64,000 bases of DNA from Acanthaster planci (Eukaryota > Echinodermata > Asteroidea > Valvatida > Acanthasteridae), in contig NW_019091489.1 in NCBI RefSeq assembly GCF_001949145.1, positions 660,892 to 724,891 of the forward strand, read 5' to 3'. The notes beneath the pieces were generated by a model. That model was not told the origin of the DNA and searched no databases. It was given only the letters and a program-made list of their open reading frames with translations. Both the position numbers and the translations under genes were made by a program. Of the stretch, positions 1 to 12,632 are shown in pieces. Numbering within the stretch: position 1 is the stretch's first letter; the number at the start of each line of letters is the position of its first letter.

Positions 1-829
1 GCACATGCATGTATGTCTTGTCAGTATCGTCATTAGTCGTGTAAAGATGAAGACACGCATTCGTTTATTTCAGTGGGCCTATTGACTGTTGACATCCGAC
101 TTTTTAATTTTAAAAACGTAACATCTGCAACGAATCCGATGAGCATGGGCGTCATTGGGATGTTTCCGGAGGGAGCAAAGTACTCATCATCAGCAAAGTG
201 AAAAACATTTAACGGAGAAAGGGGTCAATCAAATTGGCAAATTTCATTCCTTTTTCTCTTTGTTTTTATTTCTTTCACTTTTTTCTTTCTTTCCTTCCCT
301 TTATCATACTTTTCCCTTTTTCTTCTCCAGGGTGGGGTTAGCACCCACTTGCCCCCCCCCCTGGCGACGTCCACATCGACGAGGGATTAATCTAATGTCA
401 CAACCTTACCATGTCAACGGTATCAACGAGGTCAATGTAGTGCACTGTAGAATTCAAGGCATCAGTAAAGGTTACTCTGATGGGACGATCCATTCTGTGA
501 AAGAAGCAATTACGACATAATTGTACGAGGGCATGAGAATATTTGGGTACATTCTAGAGTGTAAATAGATCACACAATTTGCATTGTTTTATGTGCCGCG
601 TAACAGGCGAAATATTAAATTTTTCACACCATTAGTTTGATCTACCCACCTCCTGTACTGTATGGAGTAATACAGCGTTCCATCAAGTAACGAGAATGAT
701 GCACGAGCAACAGCGTTGGTTTTAACATCAATCAAAGTGCCAGTTAACATGGAAACATAAACTACAAAAACAAAACCAGAGACCATATTAAGTATAATAA
801 TCCATTTACAAGATAAATAGTATAAATAG
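1..829. other. No gene seen; pyrimidine-rich tract
   Basis: No coding feature recognised. A T/C-rich tract runs from about 245 to 360 and ends in a C-run. The region lies downstream of chordin exon 3 and is probably chordin intron. Confidence 0.5.
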
Positions 830-952
830 GATAAAAGCAGAGGCTTAACTACGGGAACGGATGCGGGTGGGGGCATGTGCACCCCTCCTAAGCAGATGCC
901 TGTGCCCCTACAGGTGCCCCTCCCCCCAATTGAAATCTGTGAATAATCTCCG

Positions 953-1250
953 GGAGTCAGGTTGGTGTAGGGGAAGTCAGGTTGGTGTATACACGAGGAG
1001 AGGAAAGAGACACTATAGTGGCTCTTTCCTCTCCTTCCACCTCTGCGACTCAGGTTCAAATCCCACCTAGGTCAGCATGTGGATTGGCTTTTCAGTCCCT
1101 GTCTGACTCCTTGGGTTTTCCTTGAATATTCATTCTGGGTTTTCCTCCCACCTCTAAAACTGAACACTTCTTCATTGTCTTCTTAATTATCACTTCATCC
1201 TGTAATTGACGCTGAATGCGCTGTTGGATGAATAGATACACATTGTAAAT
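953..1250 (+). mobile_element. tRNA-derived SINE-like insertion inside the hAT element
   Basis: A B-box-like GGTTCAAATCC lies at about 1053, followed by a stretch ending in GGGTTTTCC and TCCTCCCACCT, an arrangement I recall from conserved central domains of animal tRNA-derived SINEs. Just upstream is a 38-nt near-perfect palindrome (997-1034). Two copies of AGTCAGGTTGGTGTA lie in tandem at about 954-990. The tail near 1245 (TTGTAAATAAA) resembles a SINE/LINE 3' tail. Boundaries are approximate, and family membership is inference. Confidence 0.5.
997..1034. repeat. 38-nt near-perfect palindrome
   Basis: The left arm GGAGAGGAAAGAG and right arm CTCTTTCCTCTCC are exact complements. They flank an inner CACTATAGTG palindrome with one mismatched pair (A/G). 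It could form a very stable hairpin in RNA or a cruciform in DNA. Confidence 0.9.
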
Positions 1251-1350
1251 AAAATGGAGCGGCAGCTTCTGGTGGTGGCCCCTCGAAAAAGCATGTGCAC
1301 CCCTGGGTGCCACCCGGACATTTGGTCCTAGTAATGCCACTGGATAAAAG

Positions 1351-3422
1351 CAGGATGTAGAATTGTGATGTAACCAGAAGAAAATTAATTTGATGGCAAA
1401 CAAAAAACGACATTCAACATTCCCAAATGTTCCAAACTTGACAAAAACTTCCAATAAAACAAAACCTATTGTCAATTATTTTACCCTCGCTTGTGCTACT
1501 ATGTGTAAACACACGTATGTACGTTACTACTGCTGCGCACAGAATTCAAAAGCATGACTAAAAGACACAAAAAACGGGAATATGAAACCTTCTCCTCTCG
1601 AGGTGGTATCAATCAGATCATCTGAGATGTCTGTTGGGCGATCTCTTAACTTATTGACTTCTTCCGTTCTGCTGCTTCCTCTCTCATCTGTCAAGAGAAG
1701 CCATGAGAATCCACTACACGCATGAAATTGTGTTCTCGTATAGTCACAGAGTGCTTAGTGTAAAATCGTATTGAAATTGGAGGATTTGGGACTGTTAGGG
1801 TTAAATATTACGGTGTACGTATACAAAGAACAGGTGTTAAACTTCTATGAGACATTTTGTTCCTCACTTTATTCATGTGAATCCTCATATTCCTCAACGC
1901 CCATAGTCGCCAGGTAAATTCCCACAAATTTCGCAGGACACACAAAGTACCAGTAAAATTTGGGGGGTAGAGTGATCTGTTTGTAAAAACTGTTATCAAG
2001 GCGTCTGTAAGTATATGATTACAGGAATTCGTTGGCTGATAAAGTTCCCGTATTATACGGGATTTGTTTTTATTTATCTGTGCATTTACTCGTGACTCTG
2101 ATCATTAAAAACTGTCCGAACACAAACAAAATTGGTTATTGTACAGAATTTCGATTGTACCCATTTGGTTAAAGTACGACATGGGTCATGTTTTGAGGGA
2201 ATCTGTGTAGTTGGACAAACCCACCTTCTGCAACTGACTTTCACATGTTATGGTTACACAACAATGTCAGTTAAAACTCGCAACTTCACGTAACCCTGTG
2301 TCAAATGATGTTCCATCTTTGTAATGCAACTGTAGTTTCAGAAGATGTTGGGATATAATCTTAAACTTTACCCAGAAATGCCCACACAGTACAGACAGAT
2401 TCCTTTCGTATCTAAAATATGCGCCAATTTTTCAAGATCACATTCTCGGCCTCACGCAAAGAACTATATGTGAAAAATGCACGTTAGCCAGATTTCCACA
2501 AGACACATATGTAGCATGGTGTAAACATACCACTTCCCTTATTAATCCGAACTTTGCATACATATATTGACTATTTGAGCAATGACAGGTATAACTTTGA
2601 AGCATTTGTGGCATATTTCACAAGTAAGCATTCGCCCTCCTGCGCAAGTTGACCGATGACAGGAACTGGCAATGACGAGCACACACACGGCTCTCTGCAG
2701 CTGGCATACCAGTCGCTGCACGTGCCTATTTGCAACGCACAGGGAAGCCCCGTAAATGATGCACACAGCCGGCAGAGTCAGTAACTAGTGAAGGCTCAAC
2801 ACAATCATGTACCGGTCAAACCTGGAGTCACACTGTTATCCGAAAAACAATTCAGCTACTATTATTGGTAGCACGCGTGGCGCTATTTTTACATCTCCAG
2901 ACTACGCTTGAAGAAACCACTTGTGCGCAAGGAGGTTGCATTATGCGTTAATAGGTGGTTTAGTTTAAATAAAGTAACATTAACTGAAAATCAAAAGTCG
3001 GTTAGATAAAGGGATTAAAAAAAAGCATTTCAGTGACATATCTTTCAAACACCATAAGAGCATTTTCTGTCTTGCAAAACTGGCTGCTCTCCAAAGGCTC
3101 AAGAGTGACAATCACTCCAAAGGAGTGAATATCACTAAAAAGAGGAGTCATATCGAGTGGTCCTTTATAATGACTCCTTAACAGAGTGAAAATTTAACTC
3201 GTTTGCATGTTTGGTTGTGTTCGTGTTTTTAAATGCACAATTTACTCTTCGTAACCTTAAACACAAGTTAAAAGAGCTTCACAGTGGAAACTACAGACTG
3301 CGAGCTACATATTTGAAACTCGTTACATTGGACTAATTAGAAAAACCTTTGTAGTTGGAAGTATTTATCCGTTTCCCTGTTACAAAATGGCAAACCCATG
3401 TTCTCGTTAACTTAGGACTTAC
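1351..3422. other. Noncoding stretch downstream of chordin exon 3
   Basis: No chordin exon or other gene recognised. A minus-strand frame around 2640-2766 is cysteine-rich in two frames but matches no family I know. A cluster of GAGTGA/TCACTC words lies at 3105-3200. Probably the next chordin intron. Confidence 0.45.
3105..3200. repeat. GAGTGA/TCACTC-rich repeat, copy 1
   Basis: Repeated GAGTG and CACTC words in both orientations, including the inverted pair CACTCC-AAA-GGAGTG. Similar clusters lie at 29525-29620 and 48160-48335. Family unknown. Confidence 0.5.
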
Positions 3423-3555
3423 TTTGTGGACATGCCTTGCAACACTCTCCATCGAGAAGGACGGGTTCAACACCAGTTGGACACTGCGGCTCTATACAGT
3501 CCTTTTTGATGTCTCGGCAACTGACTCTCCCTGTGACTATTCCATCTTTAGCAAT
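3423..3555 (-). CDS. chrd: Chordin exon 3 (second half of CR1/VWC domain)
   Basis: This 133-nt exon has acceptor TTATTTGTAG| and donor CACAAA|GTAAGT. It enters in phase 0, matching exon 2, and leaves in phase 1. It encodes 44 codons including GRVSCRDIKKDC, then C.T, then LLDGECCKACPQ. The C..(n)..C...C and final CCK.CP cysteines complete the VWC domain begun in exon 2. The block aligns with vertebrate chordin CR1 (GRVSCKNIKPEC ... HCCQTCPQ). The plus-strand open frame over this region (3355-3714) is its shadow. The next exons, expected to encode CHRD domains and CR2-CR4, were not found in 1-3422 and should lie beyond the left edge. Confidence 0.88.
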
Positions 3556-6500
3556 CTACAAATAACAAGCAAAGATCTTCCAGATGCTTTCTTCATTTTC
3601 AATCATGAATACCTTAAAAGAAAACATTACATGACAAACCCTTCAATCAAAAATAGTTATGACATATATATGCCCTATATTTCCATTTTTAAAACAAGTT
3701 TATGTGAATATTGAGGGTATTTGACCGAGAAGTGGTTCTACGGGGACGCAAGGAGCTTTAGTTCCCCCAACTACTGTCTATTCACAGAAAAATGCATAAA
3801 TGAGAGAGCAGTAGCGGAAGTTATAATGTGACGTCATGTGCGAAGGGTCTCTCCCCCCCCCCTCAACAGACTAGAACCAAGCTTGCATTTTGACCCATAT
3901 TGTAGGAAAGTTTTTCAGCAAAAGGAGTCTGGTAAAAGCTAATCGTAATAGTAAAGAGAAAATGTGTTCACGTTTAGTTGCCTAGCTATATCAAGTTTTC
4001 TGTATAGGACTTTAAGGGCTACAGGTATAACTCCCTTAGGAGCATTTAATGGCAGCAGTTATCTACTTAAAATGTGTGGGCATCTCCGGGTGGGGTCGAC
4101 TTGACAGATGGGATTTCGCGACACACCCACAGGGCATGTATTAACAATATCCGAATTAAAATTGAATTTCTTGCCTGTGAACTGCAAACCTCATGTAAAC
4201 TGATGAAAAAGCTTCACATACATATACTAGGCATTTGAGAGGTTACGTAAAGAGTAGAGTTTGATAAAAGGACCTTTACATGGAGCAGACGTTACCAACA
4301 AAAAAAAGACAACACAAAATTCAAACACCGCATTAAACTATACATGGCTCGACAAAGGCCCTATATCTCATCTTCCATGACACTGTCTTTGCCCTTTCCA
4401 AATAAACAGCTGCAGCTGAGTACAGATTATGCATAATATCCGATGATGGAAAGCACACGTGTTGCTTACCAGAGCAGAAGCCTGTGCCACCAAAAAATTG
4501 GAACCTGCCAGACCCTTGCGGTAAGGGAAGTAGATCATTTAAATCGAACCAGAATCGGCATATATTTCGACTAGCAATTTGGGCAATGGTCACCAAACAA
4601 AATGTGTGCTGTCACGTGAAAACTTACAATAACAAAGATGCCAATGAAAAACAAAAGAACCCTTACACTCCGAAGCATGTGTACAGTATAGATAGGGCTG
4701 TGACGAGTACCCGGACGCATCCGGCGAAAATTATATAGGGCAATGTGGTTCAATTTTCCAGTTTTTTCATCAGAAACCGTATTAACAAATTCCAACTTTT
4801 CCTTTCAGAAGGTAAAGTTAAGCTTTTTACTGATCAGGTGTTAATAGAATGCGAAAAAATCACTAGGAATATAAAGCCTAGCATATAGCTCCTGGATTTT
4901 ATTTCTTTCACATACATGTACATGTTTTTCAGAGTATAGTGAAGCAGCGCAGCAAGGTACATGTAGGTATAATGCTCGGGAAGCGCCAGTTGGCAAGATG
5001 TTTTACATCCGCCTTTGGGGTTTTAAAAGAATATTTAGTCTTATCGGTACCCGATTAAAAAAAAATTGAAACAAAAATGCAAAAGCATCCACCCTCAAAA
5101 CGTAAAACTTGCACTTTTTCTTAAAAGAAGCTGGCGTTAAAATCTACAAAATAATTGTGATGGATGGAGTTAGCTTCTCACAGCACGTGCGTAGTAGGGC
5201 CTAACTACCAGATGGATTCAGTTTGTGCCTGCAATCGGACTCATGTATGCACGGCTTCCAATGACAAATCCTTTTTAAAAGAGTACATGTACAAGGTGTC
5301 TGACTTCACAGGCATCAGCTAATTGTGTGGTTGTGCAGTGTCGCACTCCCTTGTGAAAAGTTTTCAAAGCAGACAAATTACAAATAAATCACCTGACCCA
5401 ACAAATCAGGATTCAAACCGGCAAGCACACGAAAGTTTCATTCGACATTACAAGCTATCACTTGAGCTAAAACAGTTCGAAGAATCAAAATTTACCTTTA
5501 ATTAGTTTTTGGTTGAACAAAGAAACTGGTTGCAACTTGCAGTGCAGAGGGTTTCCACCTAGGACTACTACTGGATGCACTACGTGTGCATCGAACATGT
5601 AGGCCTACATAAACTTAGTCAGGCGCTCACAAGTACAAATCGAACTCTAATCACTGTCTGTGCTCAGCCCAATAGCAACTAGAAACGGCTTTGCGTGATT
5701 ATCGACCCTTTCCGGCATTTTTTTTATTCCTAGATTAACGTTCAACTGAAAATAATGACTTTGGGCCTCGCCTTGGTGTCTTTAATCATGCCTCTGTTCG
5801 TCGTGGGAGTAGTGAAGCATTGACCCTACGTGTTCACTCAACTGCACATGTACATGTAGATCCACAGCAAGACAACACTTGTTGCAAAGTCTCGTTATTT
5901 TGGCAGTGGCGAAGCACTGAACACTGACGCAGGTGAGAGGTAGTAGTGATAGAGTAGCGCTCTTATGTCGGTCGTGGGTTTGTCCAAATAAGACTCTCAC
6001 ACACAAACCATGCACGAACACAGCACCACCACAGCCATGGAAATCCCACCTATAAGCCACTGCCTCTAGGCACGTCGACATGCAAAAAACACCATCATAA
6101 TTGACAATCTCAAATGGTCAATTTGTCTGCTGATTTGCCCCACTTTTTGTCAGGACCGAGACTTTTTGAAACAGGTGTTCCACAACACAGGAAGCTGTGA
6201 ATATGAACGAGGAAAATTGCATTAAGGCTTGAAACTACAGGCAAAAATTTCTCCTTTTGTTGACTTATTTCTCACAAAATCGTACATATCTTAGCCTGGC
6301 GTCAACCTGTTACGCGAATAATACATGAAATGTTTTGCCAATACATTTAATGAAAAAAATATCATTCGTTTACTTATAAAAACATGTATCTTTTCATTGA
6401 CCTACAAATAATTATTTACTTCAGGGAAAACATAAGGCGGGACATGGGAGTGTGTGAAGATGACTCGGCTTTGAAAAAAAGAAAACATAAGCCGCCCTGC

Positions 6501-9500
6501 TCCATGACCCCTTCCCACGACACACGATGAGTAGCACAGTCAGGCTGAAATGCCGACAAGTAAGCTGCCTGATACTGGTTTAAGCACACTGGGGGTTACA
6601 ACTGACTACTATAGTTGAACTACAGTTAGCGTCTCTTGGAAGTTTGCAAAGGTATGCTGAGTTTCAAGAGATGCGTGGAGCCCTTCCTTGAAGTTATATC
6701 CCGACCTTGTGCCTTAGTGAGCGTGAAGATAATGGCCACAATGCTGTTTGTGATTTCATTTTAAATTAATGTCTAGAGACAAACTTGATTCAGGACCGAA
6801 AATTGATCACAAGAGTGAAAATATTGTTGGGTTAGATTTCAAAACAGGAAACAAAGCGGATTTAGAAAGCCATTTTCAACCGATATATAGTGTTGACGAC
6901 AGGGAAAAGTCAGTTCGACCGTTCAATCGACAAAACACAAAAATATTCCAACAATGATAAAAATGTAGCGTCTAAGTCAATGTGTAACACACTGAAAGTG
7001 ATCTACACGTACATCTGCGCGCTGTCTCGAGGATGCCTGTTTCCTGCAGTTGCAGATAATGAATTTGTCGACTTGCATAATTGAGTTTTCTGTCACACAG
7101 GATGCGATACAGACGCAAGAAGGCCTTTTCCAAGATGGTAGAAAATCCTGTAATTGATGGTACCTATCATGCAGGATGGTAGTTTCGTTCAGTATCAACT
7201 TGCTAAAAAGTCACTCTATACTGCCTTCGCTACGCTGTGTAATAAGAAAACTACCGGTACATTTGTACTTATGTATAACATGTGTATATTGTTAGTCACC
7301 CACTCATCAAATTGAATTTGGATCACCATCATTAAATCGGCAGTGAAAAAAATTGCATTTAATAAGACATCTCAGTCAAAACTCTCATCAGTTCTACTTG
7401 TCAGATACAGAAAGAGCGAATATTGCTCATGTTTTGTGGTCGGTCAACTTGCATAACACGTGCAATTTTAATCAGTCTGCGTTCCAAATGATTATCTTAA
7501 GTACAAGGACCACTTAATGGTCCACAGTGTACAGGAATTTTTCACTTTGCACGAGGGACCATCTTACCTCATCAAGTTCACACATTTGTCAGTCGCATGG
7601 GAAGCAGGGAAATTGGTGGAAAAGATAAAGTGATTATGTAGGTCAAAAAGTCAAGTGAGTACAGTGCAACTTTAGCCGTATGTCACAATGTGAAAGGTGT
7701 TAAAACGAGCCTGTGAAATTATGGAACACTGCACGGTGGTACTTCAGTCACTTCGAATTGTACTAACTCTAAACCTAACTCTGGCCCTGACTGCTAAGCT
7801 AAATTTAACCCAGAACTGATCGTATCTCAACCGAGCCAAAGAATCCTGTAATTAACCCTAACCCAACTACCCACCCAACCATCCACCCCCCAAAGAAAAA
7901 CAAGACAGCATACGTTAATTCTGTTCTTTCTGAGGAAAAATACCAGGTATGGTTTTTCGGGATCCGCTAAAACAGTCAAATACCTGCATAGCGTCATGAT
8001 CAAGAAGATGAAATTATTACAGTATGGAACAATGTCTTAACTATATACCTTAACGTATATAAAGATGTGTTAAATTAAGCTTCAAAGGGCAGATGACTAC
8101 AAGGCAAAAGGAATGCTTTAAGTTATCACATCATACAGTAGATGCAGTTTGAATTTGGTGCAGGCAATTGGCAAGGTTATGGGCATCAGGTTACGGTCAC
8201 CCAGCAGGACTGCAGGGGTGACCGGGGTATTTTGACAGCACAGATAAATGGAAAAGTCTGCTCTCAGCCTGTAATGACTCTACCTTATGTTCCATGCGAC
8301 TTCACTAGGTGAATAAGTCATCTGGATTTATTGCGGTAAAAGTTGTTCTTAAATTATAAAGACGCTATGTGTGGAGGACACGTCCCGCCGATTGCAATGG
8401 CAGGTTCATCACTTTAAACACCACGATGTCAACTGTTTTTGCACCGCCGCAAATAATGATGGGCATGACGTACTCGTAATTCCCTCCCCCAAGAGATAAT
8501 TTTGGCCAGACACATCAACCGCGATTTTATTATTTAAAGCTTCGGCTAACAGAACTCAACCCACAAGGACATAACTCATTCAGCTCATTTGGGATGACTC
8601 GGTTGAATTTCGCTGTGCTCCTCAATAAAACCAGTCGTAAAACTGTCACAGCCTCTATCATAATTCGTGGACAATACCAAGAGCTAACATTTTGCTTTTG
8701 CGAATACACATGTACATGTGGCCGATATTCAGTGTTCATAATATGAAAGAATGGTCCCTCATTATTGTTACTATTCCGTCTTGAAACTTACACAAAACAA
8801 AATACTGGAAAACACCGCAATGTCATACAACGGCAGACACAAATGAAATACAGATGTCAGTTTACATTGTGCAAATGTGATTCCCTGATTTCTTTCAAGA
8901 GAAAAGCCCAAAATTACTGATACGTTTTCTCTTTACTCTTTAGCTCAAATTCCTTCATTGTTTCGAAGTCTCGAAACTTAGAAAATCAAGAGGGTGGTAT
9001 CCAGAGTTTTTATAGGCACAAAAATTTGATATCAAATAAGAGTCCTTCCATGTAGTGACCTGAAACAAATCTTAACAAATTTCGAAGTTATATTTTTTAA
9101 ATAGTGAACAAATTCAAGTTAACCATTATTTCCACTCATACCACATTATTGTTTATTAGATTATTGTTCACTCACTCAGACATTCTTTGGGAGGGGTTCA
9201 GTGCAAACTTTAAATTAAAAACCAGAAAACCCTGTCGAAATATACAGTTTTACTCGCTACTCTAACCGTGGCAGAAAACTTAAGATCTATTGGCAGGGCC
9301 ATTTTTTACTCGCTCGAGATTCACTTTCTTTGCATGAGGAAAAATCGAAGGGCAACACGGACGCACGATCATGAATGTCACTAACACTCATATAAAAAGG
9401 TGCAGTCAGCACTCAGTTGTTCATTTGAACTAGTTTTACCAAACTGCAGGCCCCTTTTCTGTCAACAAAATTAAAGACTTGGTGATCTACATGATAAAAT

Positions 9501-9669
9501 GACCTTAGGAAATGTCACATTTTAATCATTTCTACTATATTGTCAATTTTATTTTGAGTTGATGTAAATGGACTTTGTAGAATTCTTTATTAAATGTTCC
9601 GGGAGTGTATCCAATCTAATTTCCCCGCTTTATTATGTTAGTTGGAGGCATACAATCTACTATACTTAC
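3556..9669 (-). other. Chordin intron 2
   Basis: A 6.1-kb intron that splits the CR1 domain in two. It contains a tRNA-derived SINE-like fragment (about 5405-5480), a short degenerate run related to CCTAA (about 7740-7880) and homopolymer tracts. No other coding exon is recognisable. Introns this long suggest a genome of several hundred megabases or more (inference). Confidence 0.7.
5405..5480 (-). repeat. tRNA-like / SINE head fragment
   Basis: On the minus strand an A-box-like TAGCTCAAGTGATAG (5455-5469) is followed about 36 nt later by a B-box-like GGTTTGAATCC (5409-5419), the spacing of a RNA polymerase III internal promoter. No clean cloverleaf is evident and the acceptor stem does not pair well, so a SINE head or decayed tRNA pseudogene fits better than a working tRNA gene. 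Confidence 0.45.
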
Positions 9670-9767
9670 CGGTACGCACTGACAGTCCATGCAAGTCATT
9701 TCACCAAAACCAAGGTCTGGGTGCCAATGTGCCTCTAAATCGTAGAACACATCATCAAATATACAAC
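9670..9767 (-). CDS. chrd: Chordin exon 2 (first half of CR1/VWC domain)
   Basis: This 98-nt exon has acceptor ATCAACAG| and donor CCG|GTAAGT. It enters in phase 2 and leaves in phase 0. The 32 codons contain CIFDDVF, then WHPDLGFGEM, then CMDCQC. The WHPDLG..FG.M.C..C.C pattern marks the N-terminal half of a chordin cysteine-rich (CR1, VWC) domain; vertebrate chordins have WHPDLGEPFGVM at this place. CR domains of chordin bind BMPs outside the cell and keep them from their receptors (established). The WHPDLG form and the position directly after the signal-peptide exon favour CR1 over CR2-4. Confidence 0.88.
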
Positions 9768-12478
9768 CTGTTGATAGAGACATGACACATGAGTTTTACC
9801 GTCTAAAGCACCTTCTGACGATCAAAACTGTATATTTATGAATGGTGTAAGAACAATACCGTAAACAACTCGAGCAGGTAAATCATTAATCTTAACTGTC
9901 AGCTCTAAGCCATCATGTGTTATTATTTCAAAAAAGAGTGTTCACCCGCTAGATCTCTCCGAACATCACATATTCACCTCCTACTTAAGTGGAACACGTG
10001 AACCCCCCAGGGCAAGCAGTTAGACTTGGAACTTCCTGTACGAAGGTTTGCATGAGGGAAGGCTCGTAACAGGCCGATGAAGGTAAACACCGCATAGGAA
10101 GACGCGTAATTTAAACCAGTACATGCTCGGCCTCCTCGAACTGACAATTCCCAGTCGGCACAAACATTCATCATGTCTCAGCAACTTCACAAACCAAGTT
10201 TGCACAAACAAGCAATATTTTTCACTACATATTAAAACATTCGCCTTTTCCAAAATAATTATGGATTTTTGAAAACATGGGGACTTCTGGTGGAATGCAA
10301 AATTTCTCGTATGTGGACGTTATCTTTGCGAAGCCTTGTTCGCCGGGTTAATTCGTTCACTCAAAGCAAATCTCACTTAAAATGTGTCACCTGTATAGGA
10401 ATGACTATCCGGACTGCTGCAAATTATGTTTGGCTAAATTCTAAAGCCGCTGAGGAATACCGTGCGATTGCAATTTACTCAAATTATAATATCAAATGAT
10501 TTCACTGGAGACTCTCAGATAGGAATGAACTAAAGCCGCCTCTGATTACTTCACCTACGGGCTCGGGGCAGGCAGGGGCGCTGTGTTACGGATTCATTCA
10601 CAAAATACCACTGGATTAGCACAGATTTTACTGGCTTGCGCATCTCGTGCACATAATTAATTTAAGGGTATAACTGGATTGTATTGCAAATCGCTCTCGC
10701 CATCCCGAATATACCACACTCTTTTCTAAATCTACTTCTTTGTTACTGCATGCGTAGTTTTAAAGGCTAGTTAAAGGTATTTTGTTTGGATTCCATAATA
10801 CAAGGGCTAATTCAAGGTCAGTATTATTAAGTATTCACTTAAGATGTAGATCAAGATCATTAACAGAGGGCAGCATGCATCATTGGAACGCAACACTTTT
10901 CGATCATGCCTTAAATTCAAGCCTTTCACTCTCCAATTAAAGGCTCTTGGGTTTTTTTAGCCCATCTTCTAAATTTACGATCAAATTTAAATTCAATCAG
11001 TTATACACAGCATGTATCACGAGGATAATAACGTGACGCTCACAGCGCCAATTTTAATTCTCAGGAATAGTGCACAAATTCCAGCCTTTCATTGGCAATT
11101 CGTATAGAGATCTTACAGAAAACACAGATAGGCCTACTGAATTTCCCTGTAAGTTTGATGGTTACCCCCAATGTCGAGAACTAATTTAGCATAACTCAAG
11201 TTCAATCACCAGTTGTCAAATGGTGTTCCAGATGACCTTGTAACATAGTGTATGACTCAGCGGCCCACTTCTTAAACGGACATGGCTCATAACGCAAATC
11301 GCTATAGTGAGGATTTGAAATGCTAAGGCATTATAGGTTTCTCAACATGGACCTATACAGTAATAACAACGCAAATTTGCCATTCACACCATGGTTTGAC
11401 GGTCAAAGAGTGCAGACTCCGATTATAACCTATTTTCGAGTCGTTCCCAAAAGTCATTATACCATAAAAGGCATTAGCATGAGCATTAAAATGATTAGGC
11501 AATGACAAATTGATCAGCTACAATGTCACTACGAAACCTTTGACTTGTGGTGGTATGCCTACTATGTAGTTATCTCAGACAGGACAGCAAATCTACCACG
11601 AACCCGAATCGGAGTCCGATCCTTCAAGTCAACTTGTTTACATTTACCCACAAAACAAGCAATGTGCATCAGCTTTACAGATACATCAATCAGGGTGAAT
11701 CACAATTGTAATTCTATTAACCTCTAGTTCAATTTATCAACTACGTTGTTTCTTTTTTTTGTCTCTATTTTCTTTCTTTTGGCGTATTTTTTTCTCTCAA
11801 CTCAGACCCTGCGGGCCTACGTGCAAATTCAACAACTTTTGAGAGGTTTGAACCTATTCAGACTTCAGAACGAGGGCTACTCTATTCACAGATGTAAATG
11901 TGTGCTTCGTATGTGCTTGTCCAGGCAACGAAATTCGTCAGATATTTGAAGCCAGTTTAAAAAGTGACCATCTGGATAAAATAAACACGAGTAGGTGGAC
12001 ACAAGCGAGGTAATTGCCGATAACATTTATCAAGTTATGTATTGAAGTTAATACACAGGATGCACACAAGCTGATGGAGTGTCACGGCTCGGTACTATTA
12101 ATCACGAAAACAAAACAAAATGTCTGTGCACGGTGAACTCCATCACCCGTGTGGCAAGAGGGTTACCAACATCATAAATAACGTTTGTGGGAACTGCGTG
12201 CAAATCTCAACTTCACACAATTACACAACTTTCGACAAGAGAGGCAGAATGCCTATGCTTGCGACTGCTGTGTAACTCTCTCCCAAGTGGAACGCAAAAT
12301 GGTACTTACTCTTGACCAGTATTATTAGAGGAACAAAATCTCTATCGGGTAGGGTAAAGAAACTAGAATCTAATCACAGTAACAGCGTGGAATGGAACGG
12401 AAAGAAATTATCTCTCTTATTTTTGTGTACCACTGTTGTTCTGCAGTGCACTCAGAGCTAAATAGCGTTGGGGCTTAC
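9768..12478 (-). other. Chordin intron 1
   Basis: A 2.7-kb intron between the signal-peptide exon and the CR1 exon. I see no second gene in it. A possible microexon-like signal lies near 12310-12350, where a pyrimidine-rich AG is followed about 32 nt later by CAAGA|GTAAGT on the minus strand, but no protein homology supports it. The rest is AT-rich and unremarkable by eye. Confidence 0.7.
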
Positions 12479-12632
12479 CTGGTATACCCCGTGAGTGGGG
12501 AGTATCTGGTTCCGCTCTGATGGGAATCTGGGCATGTCCTTTTCTTCCGGATTGGGCGAGTGGAATCAACGATGCCAGTAAACAGGGTATTATCAACCCG
12601 ATACTAAGCCGCACTGAGTTAGTTCTCCACAT
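12479..12632 (-). CDS. chrd: Chordin exon 1 (signal peptide and start codon)
   Basis: First coding exon of a chordin gene. The ATG at 12632 opens 51 codons plus one base, ending at a canonical donor (CCAG|GTAAGC). The protein starts MWRTNSVRLS and then has a hydrophobic core (IGLIIPCLLASLIPLA), a clear signal peptide for secretion. About 25 polar residues follow (RKGHAQIPIRAEPD...), the expected spacer before the first cysteine-rich domain. The exon ends in phase 1, and its last G joins the GT opening the exon at 9767 to make Gly, just before the first Cys of the domain. Vertebrate chordin has the same layout (known of the family). I see no TATA box in the roughly 130 bases upstream. The exon alone would be anonymous; its identity rests on the phase-matched exons downstream. 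Confidence 0.8.

Larger units (their letters stand above)
838..1342. mobile_element. hAT-like nonautonomous DNA transposon with 8-bp target duplication
   Basis: The element starts CAGAGGCTTAACTACGG; its right end reads, on the other strand, CAGTGGCATTACTAGGA. These match at 12 of 17 positions and form imperfect terminal inverted repeats. It is flanked by an exact 8-bp duplication, GATAAAAG, at 830-837 and 1343-1350. CA..TG ends with an 8-bp duplication are diagnostic of the hAT superfamily (established). The sub-terminal parts are also inverted copies of each other (GCATGTGCACCCCT near both ends). There is no transposase frame, so it is nonautonomous. It appears to contain a SINE (about 953-1250). 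Confidence 0.85.

Noticed and set aside
2542-2766. Cysteine-rich minus frames downstream of chordin exon 3
   Set aside because: The cysteine spacing fits neither VWC, EGF nor CHRD, and no matching splice sites were found.
7740-7880. Interstitial telomere-like repeat (TTAACCCTAACCC)
   Set aside because: Only about two consecutive units; the rest is loosely CCTAA-like.
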